Below are positions 1-6,710 of a stretch of 23,274 nt of DNA, piece by piece. The translations under genes were made by a program, and so were the position numbers. The notes under the pieces were generated by a model that was given only the letters and a program-made list of their open reading frames with translations, made no database searches and was not told where the DNA came from. The stretch lies in assembly GCA_964603455.1 (NCBI GenBank), contig CAZRVL010000028.1, positions 1 to 23,274 of the forward strand, read 5' to 3'. Position 1 is the stretch's first letter. Each line of letters begins with the position of its first letter. This stretch comes from Flemingiibacterium sp964603455. Its GTDB lineage: Bacteria > Bacillota > Clostridia > Oscillospirales > CAG-272.

Positions 1-54
1 CGCCCCTACAAGGAAGCAACGACCCTCACCGAAAAGGTAAAGGTAAGCAAATAA
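1..54 (+). CDS. C-terminal end of a probable ferrous iron transporter FeoB (partial)
   Basis: Only the last 17 codons are in the window, read in frame 1 and ending at TAA 52-54 (RPYKEATTLTEKVKVSK). The left edge cuts the gene. Two things suggest FeoB: the Arg-Pro-Tyr-Lys-Glu tail resembles, from memory, the tails of clostridial FeoB proteins, and the next gene encodes a FeoB-associated Cys-rich peptide that is normally found directly after feoB. The complete FeoB encoded at 3850-5874 does not have this tail, so if the call is right this is a second, different FeoB. The identification rests mainly on context. Confidence 0.55.
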   Translation, partial: RPYKEATTLTEKVKVSK

Positions 55-61
55 TAAAAAA

Positions 62-98
62 TGCTCAATGACCCACAATAATCTCGGGTCATTGAGCA
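62..98. repeat. Perfect 13-bp inverted repeat (hairpin) between feoB tail and Cys-rich peptide gene
   Basis: TGCTCAATGACCC at 62-74 is repeated in reverse complement at 86-98, around an 11-nt loop. On the plus strand no T-run follows it, so it is not a standard terminator for the upstream gene; it could be an RNA-processing or partial attenuation structure between feoB and the small gene. On the minus strand the stem is followed by a T-rich run (positions 60-55 read as T), so it could also stop antisense transcripts that escape the uppP terminator. Confidence 0.7.
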
Positions 99-123
99 GA
101 GCTTATGAAAAGGATAGTTGAAA

Positions 124-282
124 ATGCTTGCAACAGTACTTATCAGTCTGGCACTTGCCGGAACAGTTGCTTTGATCGTCTGGTCCATGCTTCGTGATAA
201 GAAGCGCGGAAAATCTACATGTGGTTCTAACTGCGCACATTGCAGCATGGCAGGCTCGTGCCACACAGATCACAAAGCATAG
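124..282 (+). CDS. FeoB-associated Cys-rich membrane protein
   Basis: A 52-residue peptide too short for most gene finders. Residues 3-20 form one hydrophobic membrane segment, followed by a basic stretch (RDKKRGK) and a Cys-rich tail with Cys33, Cys37, Cys40 and Cys46 plus two histidines (39 and 47). This architecture matches the small FeoB-associated Cys-rich membrane protein family (PF12669) that follows feoB in many Firmicutes. The family's function is not established; a metal-handling role at the membrane beside the iron transporter is inferred from the cysteines and from context. The ATG at 124 has a good Shine-Dalgarno (AAAGGA near 109-114) about 9 nt upstream. The stop is TAG at 280-282. 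Confidence 0.88.
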   Translation: MLATVLISLALAGTVALIVWSMLRDKKRGKSTCGSNCAHCSMAGSCHTDHKA

Positions 283-388
283 ATTCTTGATCTTGTGGAT
301 CAAAATGCTGATTTCGAGTTTGAAAGCTTCTGTAACTCAGCATATACTTAATTTTGAAAAACTGAAAATAAGTTTTCTTCTTAATCGC
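283..388. other. Short non-coding stretch with no recognised feature
   Basis: AT-rich spacer between the Cys-rich peptide gene and its terminator. I see no promoter, conserved RNA motif or plausible small gene with a ribosome binding site. Confidence 0.5.
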
Positions 389-420
389 ACGGCGTGGCTT
401 CGGTCACGCCGTTTCCTTTT
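389..420 (+). terminator. Rho-independent terminator of the feoB/Cys-rich peptide unit
   Basis: Stem ACGGCGTG (389-396) pairs with CACGCCGT (405-412) around an 8-nt loop and is followed by the T-rich run TTCCTTTT. It lies about 106 nt after the stop codon of the small peptide gene. Confidence 0.8.
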
Positions 421-428
421 ATAAGAAT

Positions 429-459
429 AAAAGCGGCAGATGCTTTTTCTGCCGCTTTT
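429..459. terminator. Bidirectional terminator between the plus-strand feo remnant and uppP
   Basis: AAAAGCGGCAGA (429-440) pairs perfectly with TCTGCCGCTTTT (448-459) around a 7-nt loop. The A-run on one side and T-run on the other give a U-tract in both directions. On the minus strand it lies immediately after the uppP stop codon at 462. Confidence 0.88.
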
Positions 460-461
460 TA

Positions 462-1298
462 CTATTTGATCAGAGCATATAAAAGTACGATCACACCGAG
501 TGCTATCCTATACCATCCGAATATCTTAAAGTCATGCTTCTTTATGAAATCCATTAGAAAACGTATACATATCATCGAAACTATGAATGCGGTAAGACAG
601 CCGACTATAAGTACGAGCAGCTCGGTCGTGGTGAATACAAGTCCAAATTTTACAACTTTCAATAGGCTTGCACCGAGCATTACGGGTATGGCAAGAAAGA
701 ATGTAAACTCAGCCGCAGTCGTGCGATTTACTCCGAGCATGAGTCCACCGAGAATAGTTGCACCGGAACGCGATGTTCCCGGAAATACAGCTGCTATCAA
801 TTGAAACAGCCCTATTGCTAATGCGGTCTTGAAGCTTAGACTATCAATATTATTTATCGAAGCCATTCGAGCTTTGTTGTGCTTTTCGACTATTATGAAT
901 GCTATTCCGACAACTATCAGCATTATCGCGACTGTGAGCGGATTATAGAAAAGCGAATCGATAATATCGTCAAACAGTACTCCGATTATCGCCGCCGGAA
1001 CACACGCGACAGCAATCTTCAGCCACATATAGAATTTGTCGCGCTTCATTATATGAAGGATCTCGCCGTTTTTTGCGAATGGGAATATTTTGTTCCAAAA
1101 GATCACGATGACCGCTATGATAGCTCCGAGCTGTATCACGACCTCGAACATCGACCAAAAGCCTTCTGAAACGTTTTGGAATTTAACAAATTCTTCAAGG
1201 AGTATCAAATGTCCGGTGCTCGATACCGGAAGCCATTCGGTTATTCCTTCTACAATTCCGAAAAGCACCGATTTCAGAAGCTCAATGAATATTTCCAT
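462..1298 (-). CDS. uppP: Undecaprenyl-diphosphatase UppP (BacA family)
   Basis: Integral membrane phosphatase that removes one phosphate from undecaprenyl diphosphate, recycling the lipid carrier for peptidoglycan and wall polymer synthesis; the family is also linked to bacitracin tolerance. The 278-residue length is normal. The N-terminal motif GITEWLPVSSTGHL (residues 18-31, with Glu17 and Glu21) and the second motif PGTSRSGA (173-180) are the conserved active-site regions of the BacA family. Several hydrophobic segments are visible across the protein. It starts with ATG 3 bp after the U32-family gene ends, so the two are almost certainly cotranscribed and possibly translationally coupled. 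Confidence 0.96.
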   Translation of the reverse strand: MEIFIELLKSVLFGIVEGITEWLPVSSTGHLILLEEFVKFQNVSEGFWSMFEVVIQLGAIIAVIVIFWNKIFPFAKNGEILHIMKRDKFYMWLKIAVACVPAAIIGVLFDDIIDSLFYNPLTVAIMLIVVGIAFIIVEKHNKARMASINNIDSLSFKTALAIGLFQLIAAVFPGTSRSGATILGGLMLGVNRTTAAEFTFFLAIPVMLGASLLKVVKFGLVFTTTELLVLIVGCLTAFIVSMICIRFLMDFIKKHDFKIFGWYRIALGVIVLLYALIK

Positions 1299-1301
1299 AC
1301 A

Positions 1302-2582
1302 TTATTTACCTCTGATAATGTCTCCGGCGTGCAGCTCGAATGGAACTTTAGCCGAAAATTCCATATAAGGATGAGGTGCTGACTCTATGCTGTTTCCGCT
1401 ATTATCAAAAAGCTCACCGAGATGTATCGCACGTCCTGTCATTCCGGGGGAGATGACTTCTGCATCCGAATTTGCAAATACTTTATTTCTTTGAACGAAA
1501 TATGCAGTCTGCGTCCGGCTATCGTAGCGTTCAACGCGGCAGAGATATGCTTTTTCCTTTATATATCCCGGATTCTTTGCGGTATTCGCATCTTCGTTCG
1601 GCTTTGAAAAATAGTATCCTGTGGAATATTCGCGGTGGCTGACACTTTCAAGCTCACGAAGCCATGACGGATCGTATTTATAATTCCGTGGGTCTGCGAG
1701 ATAGGAATCTATCGCCATTCGGTAGGTGTTCGTCACGACCGCGGCATAGTATTCGCTCTTCATTCGTCCTTCTATTTTAAATGAAGTGACTCCAGAATTT
1801 ATCAGTTCCGGAATATGCTCGATCATGCACATATCCTTTGAAGACAGGAAGAATGTTCCTCGCTCGTTTTCTTCGACAGGAACTCTATTGTCCGGACGTT
1901 TTTCTTCTACTATCTCATAATCTGCGCAGCCTTCATCGAGATCGTTTTCCTTTGCAATGACCGAAGGCTGATAAGTCATGTTCCAGCGACAGGGCTGGGC
2001 ACAGCGACCGCGATTTGCATCACGTCCGACGAAATGCTGAGACAGCAGGCATCGACCCGAATAGGATATGCACATCGAACCATGTATAAAGGCTTCGAGC
2101 TCAAGCTCTGGTGGAGTATTTTCACGTATATATTTTATTTCATCGAGACTCAGCTCGCGTGCGAGAACTACGCGCTTTGCTCCCATTTTATACCATTCAC
2201 TTGCGGCGGCTGCGCTGACCGTGGATGCCTGAGTCGAGATGTGTAGCTCGGTGTCAGGAAGATATTTTTTTATAAGTGCGATGACTCCGAGGTCGGCGGC
2301 GATGATCGCATCTATACCGAGCGGAGATAATTCCTTTATATATTCCACAAGCTTTGGATATTCATCCGAGTGTGGAGTTGTATTGAGAGTGAGATTTATG
2401 CGTACATTTCTGTCGTGTGCGTATTTTATTGCCTCGGAAAGCTCTTCGAGTGTAAAATTGGCAGCCGCCGCACGCATACCGAAGTCATCTCCGGCAAGAT
2501 ATACCGCGTCTGCTCCGTATAATATAGCAGACCGCATTTTATCGAAGCTGCCTGCCGGAGACAGAAGTTCTGGTTTGATCAT
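1302..2582 (-). CDS. U32 peptidase-family protein (TrhP/RlhA-like)
   Basis: 426 residues from the chosen start. The U32 signature (E-x-F-I-H-G-S-M-C then G-R-C-L-L-S) lies at about residues 163-181. Four cysteines at about 171, 178, 194 and 198 match the conserved cluster that binds an iron-sulfur cluster in characterised U32 relatives. Family members act in RNA hydroxylation (tRNA U34, TrhP; 23S rRNA, RlhA) or ubiquinone hydroxylation; in Clostridia the tRNA role is most likely, but paralogues cannot be separated by eye. The N-terminus (KPELLSPAG) is typical. An upstream in-frame TTG at 2603 is rejected because it has no ribosome binding site, while the ATG at 2582 has AAAGGA 12 nt upstream. 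It sits between the AraC gene (24-bp gap) and uppP (3-bp gap). Confidence 0.9.
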   Translation of the reverse strand: MIKPELLSPAGSFDKMRSAILYGADAVYLAGDDFGMRAAAANFTLEELSEAIKYAHDRNVRINLTLNTTPHSDEYPKLVEYIKELSPLGIDAIIAADLGVIALIKKYLPDTELHISTQASTVSAAAASEWYKMGAKRVVLARELSLDEIKYIRENTPPELELEAFIHGSMCISYSGRCLLSQHFVGRDANRGRCAQPCRWNMTYQPSVIAKENDLDEGCADYEIVEEKRPDNRVPVEENERGTFFLSSKDMCMIEHIPELINSGVTSFKIEGRMKSEYYAAVVTNTYRMAIDSYLADPRNYKYDPSWLRELESVSHREYSTGYYFSKPNEDANTAKNPGYIKEKAYLCRVERYDSRTQTAYFVQRNKVFANSDAEVISPGMTGRAIHLGELFDNSGNSIESAPHPYMEFSAKVPFELHAGDIIRGK

Positions 2583-2594
2583 AAGAATAAAGAT

Positions 2595-2600
2595 TCCTTT
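2595..2600 (-). promoter_or_regulatory. Shine-Dalgarno that sets the U32 gene start
   Basis: AAAGGA on the minus strand, 12 nt before the ATG at 2582. It lies downstream of the competing TTG at 2603, so it can only serve the ATG. Confidence 0.65.
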
Positions 2601-2606
2601 CAAAAA

Positions 2607-3476
2607 TTATTTGTCTATTCGAAATTTTGCGGGTGACAGACCGACTACCTGCTTGAATATCCTCGAATAGACCGATATGTCGCCGAATCCGCATTCTGCG
2701 GCGATCTCCGAGACCGACATATCGCTTTCGCTGAGCAGATCCATAGACCTTGCAACTCTGAAGCGGCGCAAATATTCGGAGGGGGTCATAGCCATTACCT
2801 CTCTGAATTTTTTTGTCAAATAATCTGTCGAAAGTCCTGCGGCTTCTGCCATTTCGGGAGAACCTATGTCCTCCTTGTAGTGTTCCTCGACAAAATTGAG
2901 CACAGAATATATGTATCCGCTGTATCCGCGCTTGTCGGCGTTCTCATCAAATCCTTTTGAGCCTGCCTCTGATACAAGTCTCGAATAGGTTATGAGAAGC
3001 TCGGTCAGAAGAGCCTTCATTTTTAGCTCCCAACCGATATTCTTTTCGTTTCGCTCGGTGCGCATCATTTCGAGTATCGAGACCAATTCTCGACGTTCAT
3101 TCAGATCGACATGTATTATAGGCAGTCTGTTATTTTTTCTTTCCCAATCTATTCCGGGCAGGTTGATTATTTCGTTTTTGAGACTTCCGAGCTCTTCAAG
3201 GTAAAATAAGCAGTTATATAGGTCGGTGTGGTATGCACGTGTGTAGGAATGCACATTCCCCGGAAATATCGCAAACAGATCTCCTGCGGTCAGGACTGTG
3301 GTCTTGCCGTTGTAGGAATGCAGAGAAAATCCGCTGTCAATATATACAAATTCATAAAATTTATGCGTGTGATTCCAGAATTTGCCGTGGTGCTGATTCA
3401 TATGCACGGTTATCCTGACGGTATCAGGTTCGAAATAATTCGCCGGATTCAATTCCGGGTAAAGATTGTAGGACAT
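2607..3476 (-). CDS. AraC-family transcriptional regulator divergent from feoAB
   Basis: 289 residues from the chosen start. The N-terminal half (about 1-130) reads like an AraC-type cupin sensor (FWNHTHKFYEFVYI, then LTAGDLFAIFPGNVHSY). The last 100 residues are a typical double helix-turn-helix AraC domain (MAEAAGLSTDYLTKKFREV, then VSEIAAECGFGD, ending GLSPAKFR). The cupin suggests a small-molecule effector, unknown here. An ATG 15 nt further upstream (3491) is in frame but has no ribosome binding site; the ATG at 3476 has GGAG 5 nt upstream, and the consensus promoter leaves a leader of about 25 nt. It heads the operon with the U32 gene and uppP and diverges from feoAB, so it may regulate itself, the downstream genes or feoAB. 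Confidence 0.93.
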   Translation of the reverse strand: MSYNLYPELNPANYFEPDTVRITVHMNQHHGKFWNHTHKFYEFVYIDSGFSLHSYNGKTTVLTAGDLFAIFPGNVHSYTRAYHTDLYNCLFYLEELGSLKNEIINLPGIDWERKNNRLPIIHVDLNERRELVSILEMMRTERNEKNIGWELKMKALLTELLITYSRLVSEAGSKGFDENADKRGYSGYIYSVLNFVEEHYKEDIGSPEMAEAAGLSTDYLTKKFREVMAMTPSEYLRRFRVARSMDLLSESDMSVSEIAAECGFGDISVYSRIFKQVVGLSPAKFRIDK

Positions 3477-3481
3477 AACTG

Positions 3482-3485
3482 CTCC
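3482..3485 (-). promoter_or_regulatory. Shine-Dalgarno that sets the AraC gene start
   Basis: GGAG on the minus strand, 5 nt before the ATG at 3476. It lies inside the reading frame opened by the alternative ATG at 3491, which has no such site. Confidence 0.65.
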
Positions 3486-3508
3486 GATCATTGATATGAT
3501 TACATTTA

Positions 3509-3537
3509 ATTATATCATAAATTTTCAAAAATGTCAA
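3509..3537 (-). promoter_or_regulatory. Consensus promoter of the AraC-U32-uppP operon
   Basis: Minus strand TTGACA (3537-3532), a 17-bp spacer and TATAAT (3514-3509): a perfect match to the housekeeping sigma consensus. Transcription would start near 3502, about 25 nt before the AraC start codon. Confidence 0.85.
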
Positions 3538-3557
3538 GAGTTTGTATATTCTGCCTA

Positions 3558-3586
3558 TTGACAAATCCGCGAATGTAGTGTAAACT
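3558..3586 (+). promoter_or_regulatory. Promoter of feoAB
   Basis: TTGACA (3558-3563), a 17-bp spacer and TAAACT (3581-3586). It points away from the AraC promoter, and only 20 bp separate the two -35 boxes. I see no convincing Fur or DtxR-type palindrome overlapping it. Confidence 0.8.
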
Positions 3587-3621
3587 AACTTATATAAATT
3601 TTTTAATAAGGATGTGAGTTG

Positions 3622-3840
3622 ATGACATTATCTGCAATGGAGATAGGGCAGAGTGCTAAGGTCGGAGCTCTGACTTTGCGCCATGATACAGCAAAACGAC
3701 TTGAAATGCTCGGACTTACCGGAGGAACTCAAATAAAGCTGCTGAACAAAAAGCACGCAGGAGCTGTGATCGTAAAATTAAGAGGGACGAGATATGCCTT
3801 TGGCCGCGAGATAGCCGAAGGAATAGAGGTAGAGGGGTAA
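3622..3840 (+). CDS. feoA: FeoA domain protein
   Basis: 72-residue cytoplasmic SH3-like protein that accompanies FeoB in bacterial ferrous iron uptake. The typical FeoA pattern is visible: M-x-I-G-Q-x-A-K-V early, then RLEMLGLTGGTQIKLL and a closing VKLRGTRYAFGREIAEGIEVE. The ATG at 3622 is preceded by AAGGA about 9 nt upstream; a TTG directly before it (3619) would add one residue and is less likely. feoB follows after a 9-bp gap, so the two form one transcription unit. Confidence 0.95.
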   Translation: MTLSAMEIGQSAKVGALTLRHDTAKRLEMLGLTGGTQIKLLNKKHAGAVIVKLRGTRYAFGREIAEGIEVEG

Positions 3841-3849
3841 CTGACTGCA

Positions 3850-5874
3850 ATGACTGAAAAACAAAATTTAACTATAGCCTTCATCGGAAATCCCAACTGC
3901 GGTAAAACCACTCTCTTTAACGCATACACCGGTGCAAATCTTAAGGTCGCCAACTGGCCGGGCGTTACTGTCGAGAAAAAAGAGGGAGCATACGATTTCA
4001 GAGGTCACGAACTAAAGCTCATCGACCTTCCGGGAATATATTCACTGACCTCATATACTATGGAGGAAAGGGTGTCGAGACAGTGCATACTTTCGGATGA
4101 GGTCGATGTTATCGTGGATGTTGCCGATGCTTCGGCTCTCGAACGGAATATGTATCTGACGATGCAGCTCATCGAACTCGGCAAGCCTGTCGTTATGGCT
4201 CTCAATATGATGGACATCGTTGAGGAGCGCGGAATGGAGATAGACCTACACAGAATGCAGGAAATGCTCGGTATTCCGGTCATACCGGTGTCGGCGAGAA
4301 AAAAGACCGGACTTGAACAGCTTATGCACGCGGTGCTTCATCACAAGGATGCCTCTGCCAAGCACAGGATAGAGCATCATCACAAGGTCGGTCAAAATGC
4401 CGCTCTGCATGAGGAATATGCGCTGGTCTATTCGGATGAGATCGAATCTGTCATAACCTCGCTCGAACAGAAGATCGGCGATAATGAAAATTCGCGTTGG
4501 CTGGCTATAAAATACCTTGAAAACGATTCGGATATTATAAAAGAGCATCCGCTCGATTTTGATCCTTCGCAGTATGAGAGCCGAATGATAAATGAAAAAT
4601 ATGACTTTATTGAGGAGGTAGTTGCCGAAGTACTGGTCAACAGAGACGAGAAAAGCGCATTTACCGATAAGGTCGATAGCATACTTACTCACAGAATCTG
4701 GGGAATACCGGTATTCCTCGGAATAATGGCATTGGTATTTACATTTACATTCGTGATAGGCGATTGGCTGAAGGGATATTTTGAAGTTGGACTCGAATTT
4801 ATTTCGGGAGCGGTTTTGCAGCTGTTCAACAGCCTTTCGGTAAATGAACTTGTAACATCTCTTATAGTTGACGGAATAATAGCAGGAGTCGGCGGTATAT
4901 TGACGTTTTTGCCGAATATTGTGATACTTTTCTTTGCGCTGGCTATTCTTGAAGACAGCGGGTATATGGCGAGAGTGGCATATGTAATGGATGGACTCAT
5001 GGGAAAGATAGGGCTGTCGGGACGTGCGTTCATACCTATGCTTTTGGGCTTCGGATGTACAGTTCCAGCTATAATGGCATCGAGGGCTTTGGAAGATCGT
5101 CGTGACCGCCTTAAAACCATGCTTGTAACACCGTTCATGTCCTGTTCGGCACGTCTTCCGGTGTATGTGCTGCTTTCTCAGATGTTTTTCGGAAAATGGG
5201 CTGGACTTGCCGCATTTTCAATGTATCTTTTCGGACTTGTGACGGCGATAATCGCGGCTCTTATCGTTTCGAAATGTTCGAAAAAGTATGAAGGGCATAC
5301 ATTACTTATAGAGCTTCCCGAATATAAGACTCCGAATGCGCATACCGTATTCATATATGTAAAGGATAAGGTCAAGGACTACCTTACAAAAGCCGGAACG
5401 ACGATATTCATCGCTTCGATAATCCTCTGGTTCCTATTGAATTTCGGCATAAACGGACTCTGCTCGGAAAATATGGGCGACAGCTTCGCAGCTATGATAG
5501 CTAAAGTTTTGGTTCCGATAATGAGACCTACCGGACTCGGATATTGGCAGATAATAGTCGCTCTCATATCCGGAATCGCGGCGAAGGAAGTCGTAGTATC
5601 AAGTATGTCTGTGCTTTACGGAATAAGCAATATTTCCTCGGTTTCGGGAATGTCCGCACTTTCTTTGGCACTCGGAGAAGTCGGCTTCACTGCGGTAAAT
5701 GCCTATTCGCTTATGCTTTTCGTGCTGCTCTATGTGCCCTGTGTAGCAGCTATAGCTACTATAAGACGCGAAAGCTCATCCAAGCTCTTCACGCTAGGCT
5801 CGGTATGTATGCAGCTCGGAACGGCATGGCTCGTTTCGACACTGTTCTTCAATATCGCAAATCTCATTCTTTAA
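3850..5874 (+). CDS. feoB: Ferrous iron transport protein FeoB
   Basis: 674 residues. The N-terminal cytoplasmic GTPase domain carries G1 GNPNCGKT (13-20), G3 DLPG (59-62), G4 NMMD (119-122) and a likely G5 SARKK. A helical linker domain follows at about 160-270, then the polytopic membrane domain from about residue 285, with the conserved segment around GFGCTVPAIMASRALEDRRD and further helices to the end. It imports Fe2+ across the cytoplasmic membrane and is normally important under anoxia. The length is at the short end for FeoB. It lacks the RPYKEATTL-type tail seen at the left edge of the window. The 3' end overlaps the convergent AraC gene by 11 bp. Confidence 0.97.
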   Translation: MTEKQNLTIAFIGNPNCGKTTLFNAYTGANLKVANWPGVTVEKKEGAYDFRGHELKLIDLPGIYSLTSYTMEERVSRQCILSDEVDVIVDVADASALERNMYLTMQLIELGKPVVMALNMMDIVEERGMEIDLHRMQEMLGIPVIPVSARKKTGLEQLMHAVLHHKDASAKHRIEHHHKVGQNAALHEEYALVYSDEIESVITSLEQKIGDNENSRWLAIKYLENDSDIIKEHPLDFDPSQYESRMINEKYDFIEEVVAEVLVNRDEKSAFTDKVDSILTHRIWGIPVFLGIMALVFTFTFVIGDWLKGYFEVGLEFISGAVLQLFNSLSVNELVTSLIVDGIIAGVGGILTFLPNIVILFFALAILEDSGYMARVAYVMDGLMGKIGLSGRAFIPMLLGFGCTVPAIMASRALEDRRDRLKTMLVTPFMSCSARLPVYVLLSQMFFGKWAGLAAFSMYLFGLVTAIIAALIVSKCSKKYEGHTLLIELPEYKTPNAHTVFIYVKDKVKDYLTKAGTTIFIASIILWFLLNFGINGLCSENMGDSFAAMIAKVLVPIMRPTGLGYWQIIVALISGIAAKEVVVSSMSVLYGISNISSVSGMSALSLALGEVGFTAVNAYSLMLFVLLYVPCVAAIATIRRESSSKLFTLGSVCMQLGTAWLVSTLFFNIANLIL

Positions 5875-6583
5875 ATTCGGTCGGAGTTTTTCCGGTTGCA
5901 TTTTTGATAACGTAATTCATGTATGACTGATTTTCGAAACCGCATATCTGTGCTATCTCACTGAGCGGTATATCACCCTTTCGAATCAGCTCGACAGCCT
6001 TTGATACACGTATCTTTTGAAGATATTTTTGCGGAGACATTTCCATAACTCTTGAAAATATCGTGCGGTAAAAATTTTTCGAAAGATATGTGAGTTCGGA
6101 AAGATCTTCGAGAGTTATCCGTGAGCCGTAGTTCTTTTCCATATATTCCTTAGTCATTATTATCTGCTCGATGTACCGCTCGGAATTTTTCGGACGCTCC
6201 TTGTAGCTTGAAAGCTCATCTAGCAGTTCACAGAGACAGGACAGACGTTTGAGTCTGCTGCCGCTCATTATGCGCTCCATTGCACTTACCGAAGCATCCT
6301 CCGGGTCTTTGCGTATATACCCGGCGATATTTTCAAGCTCGGGTTCATCTGATATGAAGTGTACATAGCTGCATTCGAAGCGACCTATTGAAAATCTTCT
6401 TTCATTTGGCTTTGATAGCAGAAAGTGGCAGCCTGCGTGCGGATATTTTATTCCGTTGATAACGCTGAAGCCTTCACCGCCAAAATATAATTCAAGCTCA
6501 TATCGCTCGACGATCCGTTCGGGCGATATTTCACTATTGAAGTAATCCGATGAGCGGTAAATCCCGCTTTCGAGTATTTTCAT
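5864..6583 (-). CDS. AraC-family transcriptional regulator divergent from GH16
   Basis: 239 residues. The N-terminal part (about 1-120) resembles a diverged cupin or AraC ligand-binding domain (ELELYFGGEGFSVINGIKY, then GCHFLLSKPNERRF). The C-terminal 100 residues are a clear AraC DNA-binding domain (LEDLSELTYLSKNFYRTIF, then LSEIAQICGFENQSYMNYV, ending TGKTPTEFKE). The ATG at 6583 is chosen because GGAGG sits 8 nt upstream; an upstream in-frame TTG at 6598 lies before that site and is rejected. It is divergent from a glycoside hydrolase gene, so it probably senses a sugar and controls that gene; this is inference. Its 3' end overlaps feoB tail to tail (5864-5874) with no terminator between them. 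Confidence 0.93.
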   Translation of the reverse strand: MKILESGIYRSSDYFNSEISPERIVERYELELYFGGEGFSVINGIKYPHAGCHFLLSKPNERRFSIGRFECSYVHFISDEPELENIAGYIRKDPEDASVSAMERIMSGSRLKRLSCLCELLDELSSYKERPKNSERYIEQIIMTKEYMEKNYGSRITLEDLSELTYLSKNFYRTIFSRVMEMSPQKYLQKIRVSKAVELIRKGDIPLSEIAQICGFENQSYMNYVIKNATGKTPTEFKE

Positions 6584-6591
6584 TTTTAAAT

Positions 6592-6596
6592 CCTCC
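6592..6596 (-). promoter_or_regulatory. Shine-Dalgarno that sets the second AraC gene start
   Basis: GGAGG on the minus strand, 8 nt before the ATG at 6583. Confidence 0.75.
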
Positions 6597-6615
6597 AAGT
6601 TGAGTTCGATTTCAT

Positions 6616-6621
6616 AATATA
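6616..6621 (-). promoter_or_regulatory. Possible -10 box of the second AraC gene
   Basis: TATATT on the minus strand, 33 nt before the start codon. No good -35 lies 16-18 bp upstream, as expected for a promoter needing an activator. Confidence 0.4.
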
Positions 6622-6624
6622 TGG

Positions 6625-6651
6625 ATTCGTTTTCGAAAGAATTTCGCGAAT
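6625..6651. promoter_or_regulatory. Candidate AraC operator: two 8-bp palindromes inside a larger inverted repeat
   Basis: The palindromes TTTCGAAA (6631-6638) and TTCGCGAA (6643-6650) have centres 12 bp apart and are bounded by ATTCG (6625-6629) and CGAAT (6647-6651). The block lies between the two divergent -10 boxes, where an AraC regulator would bind to act on both promoters. The operator role is inference from position and symmetry. Confidence 0.45.
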
Positions 6652-6659
6652 AATGGTGA

Positions 6660-6665
6660 TATAAT
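6660..6665 (+). promoter_or_regulatory. Probable -10 box of the GH16 gene
   Basis: Perfect TATAAT with no recognisable -35 hexamer 16-18 bp upstream. The palindromic block ends 8 bp before it, consistent with activator-dependent transcription. Confidence 0.55.
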
Positions 6666-6710
6666 AATTATAACAAATTTGATTTCTAAAATCAAGGAGG
6701 AAATGTTAAA

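Noticed and set aside
2583..2603. TTG start adding 7 residues to the U32 protein
   Set aside because: No ribosome binding site before it; the AAAGGA site lies after it and serves the ATG at 2582.
3538..3557. Fur or DtxR box between the divergent -35 boxes
   Set aside because: The 20 bp show no convincing 19-bp palindrome of either type.
4246..4692. Long antisense open frames within feoB, and similar ones in htpG and pgcA (for example 7870-8454 and 13233-13784)
   Set aside because: They lie wholly opposite well-conserved genes, lack ribosome sites and match no family; they are shadows caused by codon use.
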